From Kistimonas sp964291485 (GTDB lineage: Bacteria > Pseudomonadota > Gammaproteobacteria > Pseudomonadales > Endozoicomonadaceae), in NCBI GenBank assembly GCA_964291485.2, contig OZ220224.1:1302001-1366000 (forward strand): a stretch of DNA of 64,000 nt, read 5' to 3'. Both the position numbers and the translations under genes were made by a program. Positions 9,170-16,976 of the stretch are shown here, one piece after another. The stretch's first letter is position 1. Each line of letters opens with the position of its first letter. The notes beneath the pieces were generated by a model. The model saw nothing but the letters and a program-made list of their open reading frames with translations, had not been told where the DNA came from and made no database searches.

Positions 9170-10135
9170 ATGTCTGCTACAGAAGTATTGAGCCCTGACC
9201 TGTTGAGCCGGATGCTGGATACGGTGCTGGTTTCCCGTGTCGCCGGTCTGGCCTTGGTGGCCGTTGCCGTCGGGCTGATGTCGTTCATGATCCTGCGTGT
9301 CACCGGGCGAAGGCGCTTATCGGCCCGACGGTTAAAAATGGCTGAGATAGCTGGGCCTGATGTGCATGCCGGTGCGCCTGACGTGGCTCACTGGCTTTCT
9401 CCGGCACAGCGATACCTGCTGCCATCCGATGAAAAGGAGCGCGTTAGCGTAAGCCGTCGTTTGATTCAGGCCGGGTTTCGTCATGAACATGCTTTGCTGT
9501 TCTTTTACAGCTGCAAGGCGACAACAGCATTGTTATTGGGGTTGCTGCTGCTTCTGGTGCATCCATGGTTGCCGGGCGCCTTGGCCGAGTATACCGGCCT
9601 CTCGGTGATGTTGGGGGCTGTGCTGGGTTTGTTGATCCCATCCTGGGTATTGAATTCCCAGTTACGTCACCGTCATCAACAGTTGATTGAAGGGTTACCC
9701 CAGGCGCTGGATATGTTGCTGATCTGCCTGACTGCCGGGTTGGGTTTGCCCATGGCGATCAGCCGGGTGGAAAAGGAACTCCGGCTGGCTTATCCGGTAC
9801 TGGCGGATGAGTTGGCGCAGGTCCGTGCGGAACTCAATGCCGGCATGGCCATGGATGCGGCCTTACACCATTTTTCTGAACGTACGGGGCTGAGAGAGGT
9901 TCGCGGACTGGTGGGCACCCTGGTGGAAGCCCATCGGTATGGCTCCAACCTGGCGGATACCCTGAGTGATTACACCCGTGATTTCCGCGCCATGCGATTG
10001 CACCGGGCCGATATGCAGGCAGCCAAAATGAGTACACGACTGGTGTTTCCCATGGTCTGTTGTATCTGGCCGGGGTTTTTTGTGGTGGTGGTAGGTCCGG
10101 CGTTATTGCGATTACTGGAAGCCTTCGGGGGATGA
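9170..10135 (+). CDS. tadC: Tad platform protein TadC
   Basis: Second GspF-type inner-membrane platform subunit, 321 residues. Membrane helices lie at about 25-45, 115-160 and 290-315. The T2SSF domain contains LPQALDMLLICLTAGLGLPMAI and the LVGTLVEAHRYGSNLADTL stretch that marks TadC. AAGGAGG lies before the ATG and overlaps the tadB stop. The stop overlaps the tadD start. Confidence 0.93.
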   Translation: MSATEVLSPDLLSRMLDTVLVSRVAGLALVAVAVGLMSFMILRVTGRRRLSARRLKMAEIAGPDVHAGAPDVAHWLSPAQRYLLPSDEKERVSVSRRLIQAGFRHEHALLFFYSCKATTALLLGLLLLLVHPWLPGALAEYTGLSVMLGAVLGLLIPSWVLNSQLRHRHQQLIEGLPQALDMLLICLTAGLGLPMAISRVEKELRLAYPVLADELAQVRAELNAGMAMDAALHHFSERTGLREVRGLVGTLVEAHRYGSNLADTLSDYTRDFRAMRLHRADMQAAKMSTRLVFPMVCCIWPGFFVVVVGPALLRLLEAFGG

Positions 10136-11166
10136 CAATGCGTTACGGATTTCGATCACTGCTCTTCACACTGTTGGTATTGCTGCTGGGTGGTTGTGCT
10201 GGCATGCAGACCACAGAGATGAAGGATATATCCCGGGATGATCTTTACGACGGCGCCCTCGCTGCAGATATGCTGGGTGTTGCTGATGCATTGACGGCTG
10301 AAGAAGCCCTGAGAAAAGGCGACAACCACTGGCGTCGGGACGATGGTGACCGGGCATTGCTGTATTACATTCGCGCATTGGAACTGGACGGAAAGTCTGT
10401 TGAAGCGGCCATGCGTATTGCCCGTGTGCATGAGCGCAGAAATAATACCGTGTTTGCTGAACGGGCCTGGAATGAGGTGCTGGCCATTCAACCCGACAAT
10501 ATCGCAGGCCTCGAAGGGATTGGGTTGCTTCAGCTGGAGCGGCGCCAGTATACGGCTGCAACCGTTTTGTTGAACAAAGCACTGGCAGAGTATGAAGCAG
10601 AGCGTGCGCGACTGCAGGGGAACAATACCGAGGAGAATGATAAAGAAACGCCTTCAGATGTGGTGACTTCAGGGCAGCCTGCTACATTGCCGACAATGAA
10701 TATCTATAAACCATGGCTTGCGGCTAACGGTTTGGGAGTGATGGCTGACCTTGAAGGTGACTATGAAAAAGCGATCGGCTATTACCGGCAGGCGTTGGAT
10801 CTGATGCCGGGGCAGCCCTTGTTGTTGAATAACCTGGGGTATTCCCATGCCATGGCAGGTCAATTACCTGATGCGGAATCCTGGCTGCGACAGGCGCTGG
10901 CTATTCAGGCTTCTTATGGGCAGGCAAGACGTAATCTGGCGCTGGTTCTTACCCGGCAGGATCAACCGGAAGAAGCTGTACGAATATTAAAAGTCATTAT
11001 GTCGTATGCCCAAGCCTGCAATGATGTGGGTTACCTGATGATGCTGGATAATCATGGCAAGCAGGCAAGGCGCTGGTTTCGGCAGGCAATTGATGCGTCT
11101 CCTACCTATTATGCCGAGGCGTGGGATAATCTGGCGCAGTTAGACGATCGGGTTAACGGTTTGTAA
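10132..11166 (+). CDS. tadD: TPR lipoprotein TadD
   Basis: Outer-membrane-directed lipoprotein that probably helps the secretin assemble. The 345-residue protein has a signal peptide ending LLGGC, with TPR repeats over about residues 60-335 (for example the GDYEKAIGYYRQALDLMPGQ pattern). The start is either ATG 10132, overlapping the tadC stop, or ATG 10138, which is better spaced from GGGGGA; the difference is two residues. It is the last gene of the tad operon, with a strong hairpin 28 bases after its stop. Confidence 0.88.
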   Translation: MTMRYGFRSLLFTLLVLLLGGCAGMQTTEMKDISRDDLYDGALAADMLGVADALTAEEALRKGDNHWRRDDGDRALLYYIRALELDGKSVEAAMRIARVHERRNNTVFAERAWNEVLAIQPDNIAGLEGIGLLQLERRQYTAATVLLNKALAEYEAERARLQGNNTEENDKETPSDVVTSGQPATLPTMNIYKPWLAANGLGVMADLEGDYEKAIGYYRQALDLMPGQPLLLNNLGYSHAMAGQLPDAESWLRQALAIQASYGQARRNLALVLTRQDQPEEAVRILKVIMSYAQACNDVGYLMMLDNHGKQARRWFRQAIDASPTYYAEAWDNLAQLDDRVNGL

Positions 11167-11193
11167 GACAGATGTCTGGCAGGGGCGAATGGA

Positions 11194-11227
11194 AAAAGCG
11201 CCATTCCATTAACGGAATGGCGCTTTT
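11194..11227. terminator. Bidirectional terminator between tadD and purine permease
   Basis: A perfect 14-bp inverted repeat (AAAAGCGCCATTCC and its complement) with a six-base loop, flanked by A-runs and T-runs. It lies between two convergent genes and can end transcription from both sides. Confidence 0.9.
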
Positions 11228-11231
11228 GTAT

Positions 11232-12521
11232 TTAGAAGAACATGAACTTCATGACAAACAGAACGGTCAGCACCACCATGGCCGGGGTGATTTCTTTCTG
11301 ACGGCCACTGATCAGTTTGATGCCGGTCCAGGCAATGATGCCCAGGGCAATACCGGATGCCACGGAATAGGTCAGGGGCATGGTAATAGCAGCTACACCA
11401 ACGGGAGCGGCTTCGGTGATATCGTCCCAGTTGATTTTAACCAGGCTGTGGGTCATCAGTACGGCAACAAAGAACAGTGCCGGTGCCGTAGCGTAGGCAG
11501 GGATAGCGCCTGCCAGCGGTGACAGGAACAGGCTGACAACAAACAACAAACCAACGACAACGGCTGTTAAACCGGTACGGCCGCCTGCAGCGATACCCGC
11601 ACCACTTTCGATATAACTCGTGGTAGTGGAAGTACCGAGCATGGAGCCTGCGACAGTGGCAGTACTGTCTGCCATCAGGGCTCGGTTGATGCGGGGCATG
11701 TTGCCGTCTTTATCCAGCAGGTTGCCCTTCTGGGCGACGGCTATCAGGGTGCCGGAGGTGTCGAACATGTCCACAAAGAGGAAGGAGAACACGATACTCA
11801 CCAGGCCGATATCCAGCGCGCCGGCAAGGTCAAGTTGCATGAAGGTGGGCGCCAGGCTCGGTGGCATGGAGAAGATGCCGTTCAATTCAACATGACCGGT
11901 GGCAATACTGAGTAGTGTCACGGACAGAATGCCGATCATCACAGAACCGGTAACGCCACGGAAATAAAGAGCGGCAATCACGACAAAGCCCAGGCAGGCC
12001 ATGATCGCGTTCCAGCTCGTCATATCGCCCATGGAAACCAGGGTGGCCGGGTTGTCGACGACGATGCCGGCATTTTGCAGACCCAGGAAACCCAGGAAAA
12101 AGCCGATACCGGCGCCGATACCACCGCGCAGTGACAGCGGAATACTGTTAATAATCCATTCCCGGATACGGAAGGCGCTCAGCAGGAAGAAGCAGATACC
12201 GGAGAAGAAGACAGCGCCCAGGGCGACCTGCCAGCTGTATCCCATCTGTCCGACAACGGTGAAACTGAAGAAGGCATTCAGGCCCATACCAGGTGCCATG
12301 GCAACCGGGTAGTTGGCGTAAAAGCCCATAATGAAACAGCCAATCGCGGCGGCAAGACAAGTGGCGACGAATACGGCACCAGAGTCCATGCCGGCAGCGG
12401 CCAACAGGCTGGGGTTAACGAAAATAATGTAGGCCATCGTCAGGAAGGTGGTGAGGCCTGCGATCACTTCCGTTTTGACCGTAGTATTGTGTTCCTGGAG
12501 TTTAAATAAGCGCTCAAGCAT
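11232..12521 (-). CDS. NCS2-family purine permease (AzgA/GhxP type)
   Basis: Proton-coupled inner-membrane importer for a purine base (adenine, guanine or hypoxanthine); the exact substrate cannot be read from sequence. The 429-residue protein has about 12-14 membrane segments. It carries the family motifs EVIAGLTTFLTMAYIIFVNP near the N-terminus, ANYPVAMAPGMGLNAFF, and the TSTTTSYIESGAGIAAGGRTG block. It lacks a clear Shine-Dalgarno sequence, and its start codon sits directly beside one arm of an inverted repeat. Confidence 0.9.
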   Translation of the reverse strand: MLERLFKLQEHNTTVKTEVIAGLTTFLTMAYIIFVNPSLLAAAGMDSGAVFVATCLAAAIGCFIMGFYANYPVAMAPGMGLNAFFSFTVVGQMGYSWQVALGAVFFSGICFFLLSAFRIREWIINSIPLSLRGGIGAGIGFFLGFLGLQNAGIVVDNPATLVSMGDMTSWNAIMACLGFVVIAALYFRGVTGSVMIGILSVTLLSIATGHVELNGIFSMPPSLAPTFMQLDLAGALDIGLVSIVFSFLFVDMFDTSGTLIAVAQKGNLLDKDGNMPRINRALMADSTATVAGSMLGTSTTTSYIESGAGIAAGGRTGLTAVVVGLLFVVSLFLSPLAGAIPAYATAPALFFVAVLMTHSLVKINWDDITEAAPVGVAAITMPLTYSVASGIALGIIAWTGIKLISGRQKEITPAMVVLTVLFVMKFMFF

Positions 12522-12582
12522 GGGATTCGTACGACAACTTCAGAAAGGGTGGTGAAGAAGGCGCGCAGTCTACACGAATCCC
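12522..12582 (-). promoter_or_regulatory. Inverted repeat in the permease leader
   Basis: GGGATTCGT and its exact complement ACGAATCCC lie 43 bases apart in the permease 5' leader. The start-proximal arm directly abuts the ATG. If transcribed, pairing would bury the initiation region. No purine riboswitch core was recognised. A regulatory role is inference. Confidence 0.35.
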
Positions 12583-12727
12583 GTGGGCCGTTAAAATATT
12601 TTGATCATTCAAACGGATTTTTTAAACGAAACTTGTCTAAGGTCAAAATGGTTCGTGACTCTTGTTGATTGAAACCAAAAGCACCCATTGTCGTTTTGTT
12701 TCTCTATGGTGTCATTGAAGGAGCAAA

Positions 12728-13624
12728 TCATAGAAAAATTGCAAATGGCATCAATATGACGAGGAGTAATGTTAATGCGACAGAACTCCACAGAAGTGCT
12801 TCTGTTGCATCATGATGGGGATCTTTGTTCGTCCGGTACATTCCTTGCTCATGCTCATTTTGTGTGTCTTCAGAGATGCTGGTGCAGTTGTCGTATGAGG
12901 GTACCTGTTTGCCATCACCTGCGTGATGGTTGTGGGATAAGGGACGGCATACATGAAGATAGTGCTCAAGCTTTTCACTGTTGACGTGAATCAGCTTGTC
13001 ACGAAAGCGATTTGTTCCTATCCATACATTACTCGACTGCTTATCAAGGTTGAGTTGTTTAATGTACCGCATAGCCTCAAGTGGATCCTGGTTGCTAAGA
13101 GCGATTGAATTCTTATTATCGATGTAGATAGCAGTTAGGTTCTTGTCCATGAATACCCAGTGTACTCCTGACAGCATAAAATCATCAGCTGCGAGGATAT
13201 TTATAATTGCTGTACTATCCTTTGCCTGTGATGCGTAGCACTGACGCTGCACGTCTTTTACGGAATCTATTAGATCAGCAAAAGCGGCAGTGTCAGCTGC
13301 GCTTGACGATTTCAGCGTTTCTAGCAGGTCAGAAAATACGGGATGTCCTTCTCTAATGATCAACAATACTTGCTGAGCATTCAGAGTCTTGAGCATATGT
13401 TCTGATATGGGGACTAAATCATCGCTGGTGCCGTCTGGTGGCAACGCCTGTTCGCTATCATTTGATGGCGCTAGGCATATAAGTAACTGTGTGGAAATAG
13501 CAGCATGGTCGGATGAAGGCAGGTATGAGTCTGTCTGTACACTACTGGCAGCATAGAAACTATTACAAAATAGCAATAGAGCACAAACTAAACGTCTTAC
13601 TACTCCGGAATATGGCATATTCAT
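12728..13624 (-). CDS. Hypothetical exported membrane-anchored protein
   Basis: I do not recognise this 298-residue protein. The N-terminus (residues 10-26) looks like a signal peptide ending FYAASS, and residues 275-297 form a strong C-terminal membrane anchor. The exported part has several cysteines (for example in LLICLAP, RQCYASQ, HVCRPL), which may form disulfides. A second ATG two codons in is better spaced from GGGAAA and may be the true start. It stands alone between the permease and rlmG. Confidence 0.7.
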   Translation of the reverse strand: MNMPYSGVVRRLVCALLLFCNSFYAASSVQTDSYLPSSDHAAISTQLLICLAPSNDSEQALPPDGTSDDLVPISEHMLKTLNAQQVLLIIREGHPVFSDLLETLKSSSAADTAAFADLIDSVKDVQRQCYASQAKDSTAIINILAADDFMLSGVHWVFMDKNLTAIYIDNKNSIALSNQDPLEAMRYIKQLNLDKQSSNVWIGTNRFRDKLIHVNSEKLEHYLHVCRPLSHNHHAGDGKQVPSYDNCTSISEDTQNEHEQGMYRTNKDPHHDATEALLWSSVALTLLLVILMPFAIFL

Positions 13625-13775
13625 TTCCCATTCGCTGTTTTGCGTGGATGTTCATGACAAGGCGTTGCACCCAATCCATTCAGGGGCGAAATTTCAGGAG
13701 GAAAATTCTAGACGTGTGTCAATCTGTTGCACGACATGGTGATAAACGGGTGTTTTGGGGGAGTGAGGTGGTGCT

Positions 13776-13806
13776 TAAAAAAACGCCAACGTTGTCACAT
13801 GGCGTT
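13776..13806 (-). terminator. Rho-independent terminator downstream of rlmG
   Basis: On the minus strand AACGCCA and TGGCGTT form a 7-bp stem with an 11-base loop, followed directly by a run of seven T. It lies 80 bases past the rlmG stop. Confidence 0.75.
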
Positions 13807-13843
13807 AGTGAAGGCTTTACAAGCTTTTAATCAGAATATGTCC

Positions 13844-13878
13844 ACATAGATACCCACATAATCTGTGGGTATCTATGT
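13844..13878. terminator. 15-bp hairpin just after rlmG
   Basis: A perfect 15-bp inverted repeat (ACATAGATACCCACA and its complement) with a five-base loop, eight bases past the rlmG stop. It has no T-run, so it may protect the mRNA end or work together with the terminator further on. Confidence 0.5.
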
Positions 13879-13885
13879 AACAACA

Positions 13886-15013
13886 TTATTTCTGTTTAAG
13901 CGTACTGCTCAGGATGACAAACTTTGAATCGCTGGCGACCAGCCGGTAACCACCAAATAGCTGTTTGAGACGTATGTGGTAGTTCAGGTGTCGGTTGCCG
14001 ACAATACGCAGCTCTCCACCCGGCCTGAGCACATGGGAGGCTTGTTTGAACATGCGTCGGGCAATATGGTCGCCAATGGTTTCCCCTTGGTGAAAGGGAG
14101 GGTTACATAGCACCAGGTCGGCACTGTTGGCAGGAAAACCGGTCATGCAGTCATTGGCGATAAAGCACCCTTTGTCTTCGGGACGATGATTGGCTTGCCA
14201 GCTTTCCCGTGCGGACTGGACGGCCATGTAGGATTCATCCACAAAAGTCACCGCGCTGTCCGTATGCTGGCTGGCTGCTGTCAGTCCGAGAATTCCGTTG
14301 CCACAGCCTAGGTCCACGATGTTGCCGTAGTGTCTGTCACCCAGTAGGTGCTCAAGGAAGAATCGGGTGCCAATGTCCAGTTTTTCTCTTGAGAATACGT
14401 TGGCGTGATTGATCGTGACCAGGTTGCCAGGCATGGAAAGGGTTTTCGGAAAGCTGGTATTGGCAGGTGACAGGCTTGGGTCGAACGTCACAAATGCAAG
14501 GCGCGCTTTTTTACGAGCCAGCGAGGTTCGTGTGGGGCCGAGTGTGTTTTCCAGCAACGACAGTGTTGAGGTATGGATATATCTGGCCATGCCGGCCGCA
14601 ATAATCTGCGTGCCCTCATGGACATGTGGGCGCAACCGCAGCAACTGCTCTTCGAGCCAGCTGAGGTTTTTCGGAAACCGTATCAGTACCAGGTCAAATG
14701 TGCCCTCCAAGGGCTCAGTACTGGCCAGGCACTGGAAGCTGTCCGGGGCGATGCCATTGTGTTCCGCATTGTGTATGGCGCTCTGGTGTGCAAGCCATGA
14801 ATCGCTGTAAAGTACCGGGTTATACGTTGCGAGATTCAGGGTTAATGCACCGAAACTGTCGTTGAGGATCAGAACCCGGCCGGAAACGCCGGTTTCCCCG
14901 AGGTGTTCCAACAGGTATTCATCAGCGGCATCCCAGGCCTGCAGGGTTTCCCGGTTTCTCAGGGGAAGGCGTTGCAGGGGGAGTGACTGGAACGGGGTAT
15001 TTAACTGCTGCAT
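13886..15013 (-). CDS. rlmG: 23S rRNA (guanine-1835-N2)-methyltransferase
   Basis: Methylates G1835 of 23S rRNA with S-adenosylmethionine. The 375-residue protein matches the RlmG/RsmC fold: an N-terminal methyltransferase-like domain with LQAWDAADEYLLEHL and GRVLILNDSFGALT, then the IHTSTLSLLENTLGPT and HANVFSREKLDIGTRFF stretches shared with E. coli RlmG. The catalytic domain has the SAM motif DLGCGNG (234-240) and the catalytic NPPF (304-307). RsmC is the alternative, but the N-terminal half fits RlmG better. Confidence 0.9.
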   Translation of the reverse strand: MQQLNTPFQSLPLQRLPLRNRETLQAWDAADEYLLEHLGETGVSGRVLILNDSFGALTLNLATYNPVLYSDSWLAHQSAIHNAEHNGIAPDSFQCLASTEPLEGTFDLVLIRFPKNLSWLEEQLLRLRPHVHEGTQIIAAGMARYIHTSTLSLLENTLGPTRTSLARKKARLAFVTFDPSLSPANTSFPKTLSMPGNLVTINHANVFSREKLDIGTRFFLEHLLGDRHYGNIVDLGCGNGILGLTAASQHTDSAVTFVDESYMAVQSARESWQANHRPEDKGCFIANDCMTGFPANSADLVLCNPPFHQGETIGDHIARRMFKQASHVLRPGGELRIVGNRHLNYHIRLKQLFGGYRLVASDSKFVILSSTLKQK

Positions 15014-15153
15014 CTTAAGTGGACATGAATCCGTATCATTACAGACGGAACCAGCCGTACGACGGTACGTTTTACGACTGAATGAGACTGTTATTCTCAG
15101 GCGCCGAGTGCGTGCTTGAGAAAAAGCCGCATTTTACCTTCAGGAGAGGCTGA

Positions 15154-16512
15154 ATGAACAATAGAACCTATGATTTTGACCTGTTTGTCATCGGGGCGGG
15201 CTCCGGCGGCGTCAGGGCAAGTCGGATGGCAGCGGCAGAAGGCGCGAAAGTGGCCGTCGCCGAAGGGCGTTTCCTGGGTGGCACCTGTGTCAATGTGGGG
15301 TGTGTGCCGAAGAAGTTGTTTGTCTATGGCGCCCATTATCATGAGGATTTTGAGGATGCCAAAGGGTATGGCTGGACAGTGGATGGTGTCAGCTTTGACT
15401 GGCCAACACTCCGTGATAACAAGACCCGGGAAATTGAGCGCCTCAACGGTATCTATGAGAACCTGCTGAAAAACGCAGGCGTTGAGTTGATTGCCGGTTA
15501 TGCCGCGCTGGTCGATCAGCACACCATCGCTGTTGGTGACAAGCGCTACACTGCAGAGCGTATTCTGGTTGCGCCCGGTTCGAAAGCATTCGTGCCTGAC
15601 TTCCCGGGCTCAGAACATGCAATTACGTCTGATGATGCATTTTATCTAGATATCTTCCCCAGGAAGGTCATCGTCGTAGGTGGTGGTTATATTGCTGTCG
15701 AATTTGCCGGTATCTTTGCCGGTCTCGGTGCCGAAACGGTGTTGTCTTATCGCCGTGACCTGTTCCTGCGGGGGTTTGATGGTGATATTCGTGAAACCTT
15801 GCGCGATGAAATGCTGAAAAAGCATATTAATCTGAAATTCAACAGCACCATCAGCCAGATTGACAAACTGCCTGACGGCCAGTTGCAGGTGACCTGGCAG
15901 GATGGCACTACGGAAACGGCAGATACAGTCATGTACGCTACCGGCCGTGTACCCAACACCAAAGGGCTGGGACTGGAGCAGGCCGGTGTGGCACTGACAG
16001 ACAATGGCGCCATCAAGGTCGATGATAATTTCCAGACATCGGTACCCAATATTTATGCGTTGGGTGATGTCATCGACCGTTTCCAGTTAACCCCTGTGGC
16101 CTTGGCAGAGGCGATGGCGCTGGTACGCCACCTGTACAAGGGGCAGCCGGTGGCGATGGATTACTCCAATATTGCCACTGCAGTATTCAGTCAGCCGAAC
16201 ATTGGTACCGTTGGCCTGACCGAAGAACAGGCTCGGGATCAGTATAACAATGTCGTGATCTTTAAAACGGGCTTCCGCCACATGAAACACACCCTGAGTG
16301 GGCGTGATGAGCGTGTGTTCATGAAGCTGGTGGTGGATGGTGACAGTGACCGTGTTCTGGGTTGTCACATGGTGGGTCCGGAGGCCGGTGAAATTACCCA
16401 GGGACTCGCAATCGCTCTGAAGGCCGGTGCGACCAAGGCGATCTTTGACCAGACCATCGGGATTCACCCTACAGCGGCTGAAGAGTTTGTGACTATGCGA
16501 ACGCCCGCCTGA
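15154..16512 (+). CDS. gor: Glutathione-disulfide reductase
   Basis: NADPH- and FAD-dependent reduction of glutathione disulfide in the cytoplasm. The 452-residue protein has the FAD-binding GAGSGGVRAS, and the redox pair Cys45/Cys50 in GGTCVNVGCVPKK. The NADPH-binding VVGGGYIAVEFAGIFAGLG follows, then the second FAD motif YALGDVIDRFQLTPVA, and the C-terminal His438 in GIHPTAAEE. The motif after Cys50 and the HPTAAEE end distinguish it from lipoamide dehydrogenase. CAGGAGAGG precedes the ATG. Confidence 0.95.
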   Translation: MNNRTYDFDLFVIGAGSGGVRASRMAAAEGAKVAVAEGRFLGGTCVNVGCVPKKLFVYGAHYHEDFEDAKGYGWTVDGVSFDWPTLRDNKTREIERLNGIYENLLKNAGVELIAGYAALVDQHTIAVGDKRYTAERILVAPGSKAFVPDFPGSEHAITSDDAFYLDIFPRKVIVVGGGYIAVEFAGIFAGLGAETVLSYRRDLFLRGFDGDIRETLRDEMLKKHINLKFNSTISQIDKLPDGQLQVTWQDGTTETADTVMYATGRVPNTKGLGLEQAGVALTDNGAIKVDDNFQTSVPNIYALGDVIDRFQLTPVALAEAMALVRHLYKGQPVAMDYSNIATAVFSQPNIGTVGLTEEQARDQYNNVVIFKTGFRHMKHTLSGRDERVFMKLVVDGDSDRVLGCHMVGPEAGEITQGLAIALKAGATKAIFDQTIGIHPTAAEEFVTMRTPA

Positions 16513-16528
16513 GAGCTAACCTGAAACA

Positions 16529-16566
16529 AACAACGGGCAGCCAGTTCCTTCTGGCTGCCCGTTGTT
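16529..16566. terminator. Terminator after gor
   Basis: A perfect 16-bp inverted repeat around the loop TTCCTT, followed on the plus strand by TTTAT. It separates gor from a convergent small gene and may serve both. Confidence 0.88.
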
Positions 16567-16573
16567 TTATGTA

Positions 16574-16762
16574 TTACTGCTGCTTTTTTTCTGGCAGTGT
16601 TTTGATCTGTGTGCGCAAGGCGCGCATTTCATCGGCGATCTGACGGCACTGGTGATTCACCAGCGCCATTCTGTCTTCCAGCTCTGCCATGCTGGCAGCC
16701 ATCCTGGCAAGATTGGATCGCAGACTCGACAGTTTTGCGAGCTGCTCAGCATCAATCATCAT
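16574..16762 (-). CDS. Small coiled-coil protein
   Basis: A 62-residue soluble protein, mostly helical with heptad-like leucine and alanine spacing, so probably a coiled coil. No family recognised. The ATG at 16762 is chosen because AAGGA lies eight bases upstream; a TTG two codons earlier is too close to it. It shares a terminator region with gor. Confidence 0.6.
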   Translation of the reverse strand: MMIDAEQLAKLSSLRSNLARMAASMAELEDRMALVNHQCRQIADEMRALRTQIKTLPEKKQQ

Positions 16763-16877
16763 CAGCAAGTTCCTTTTATGGATTTGTCATCCTGACAAAC
16801 AGTCTCAACGTAATACTCCTTGGGAAGTCTAGTACAGGTTCGTTAATTTTGATTTGTATGCACAGTGAAAGGGCTTT

Positions 16878-16976
16878 ATGAATAAAGTTAATTATCTAAA
16901 CAGGATCGTTAGTGATCACAGATGCCTTTCAGTGAATGATCGGGAATTTTGTCAATTGAGGTGCTTTTATGGCTAA
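16878..16976 (+). CDS. Possible 32-codon leader ORF before the 942-residue gene
   Basis: A short frame starting MNKVNYLNR, preceded by GAAAGGG, whose stop TAA overlaps the start of the next gene by eight bases. This is the geometry of a leader peptide coupled to its downstream gene. The downstream gene also has its own GAGGTG site, so coupling is not required. Coding status is uncertain. Confidence 0.3.
   Translation: MNKVNYLNRIVSDHRCLSVNDREFCQLRCFYG

Noticed and set aside
12583..12727. Purine riboswitch upstream of the NCS2 permease
   Set aside because: The paired loops and conserved junction bases of purine riboswitches are absent; only the plain inverted repeat is present.
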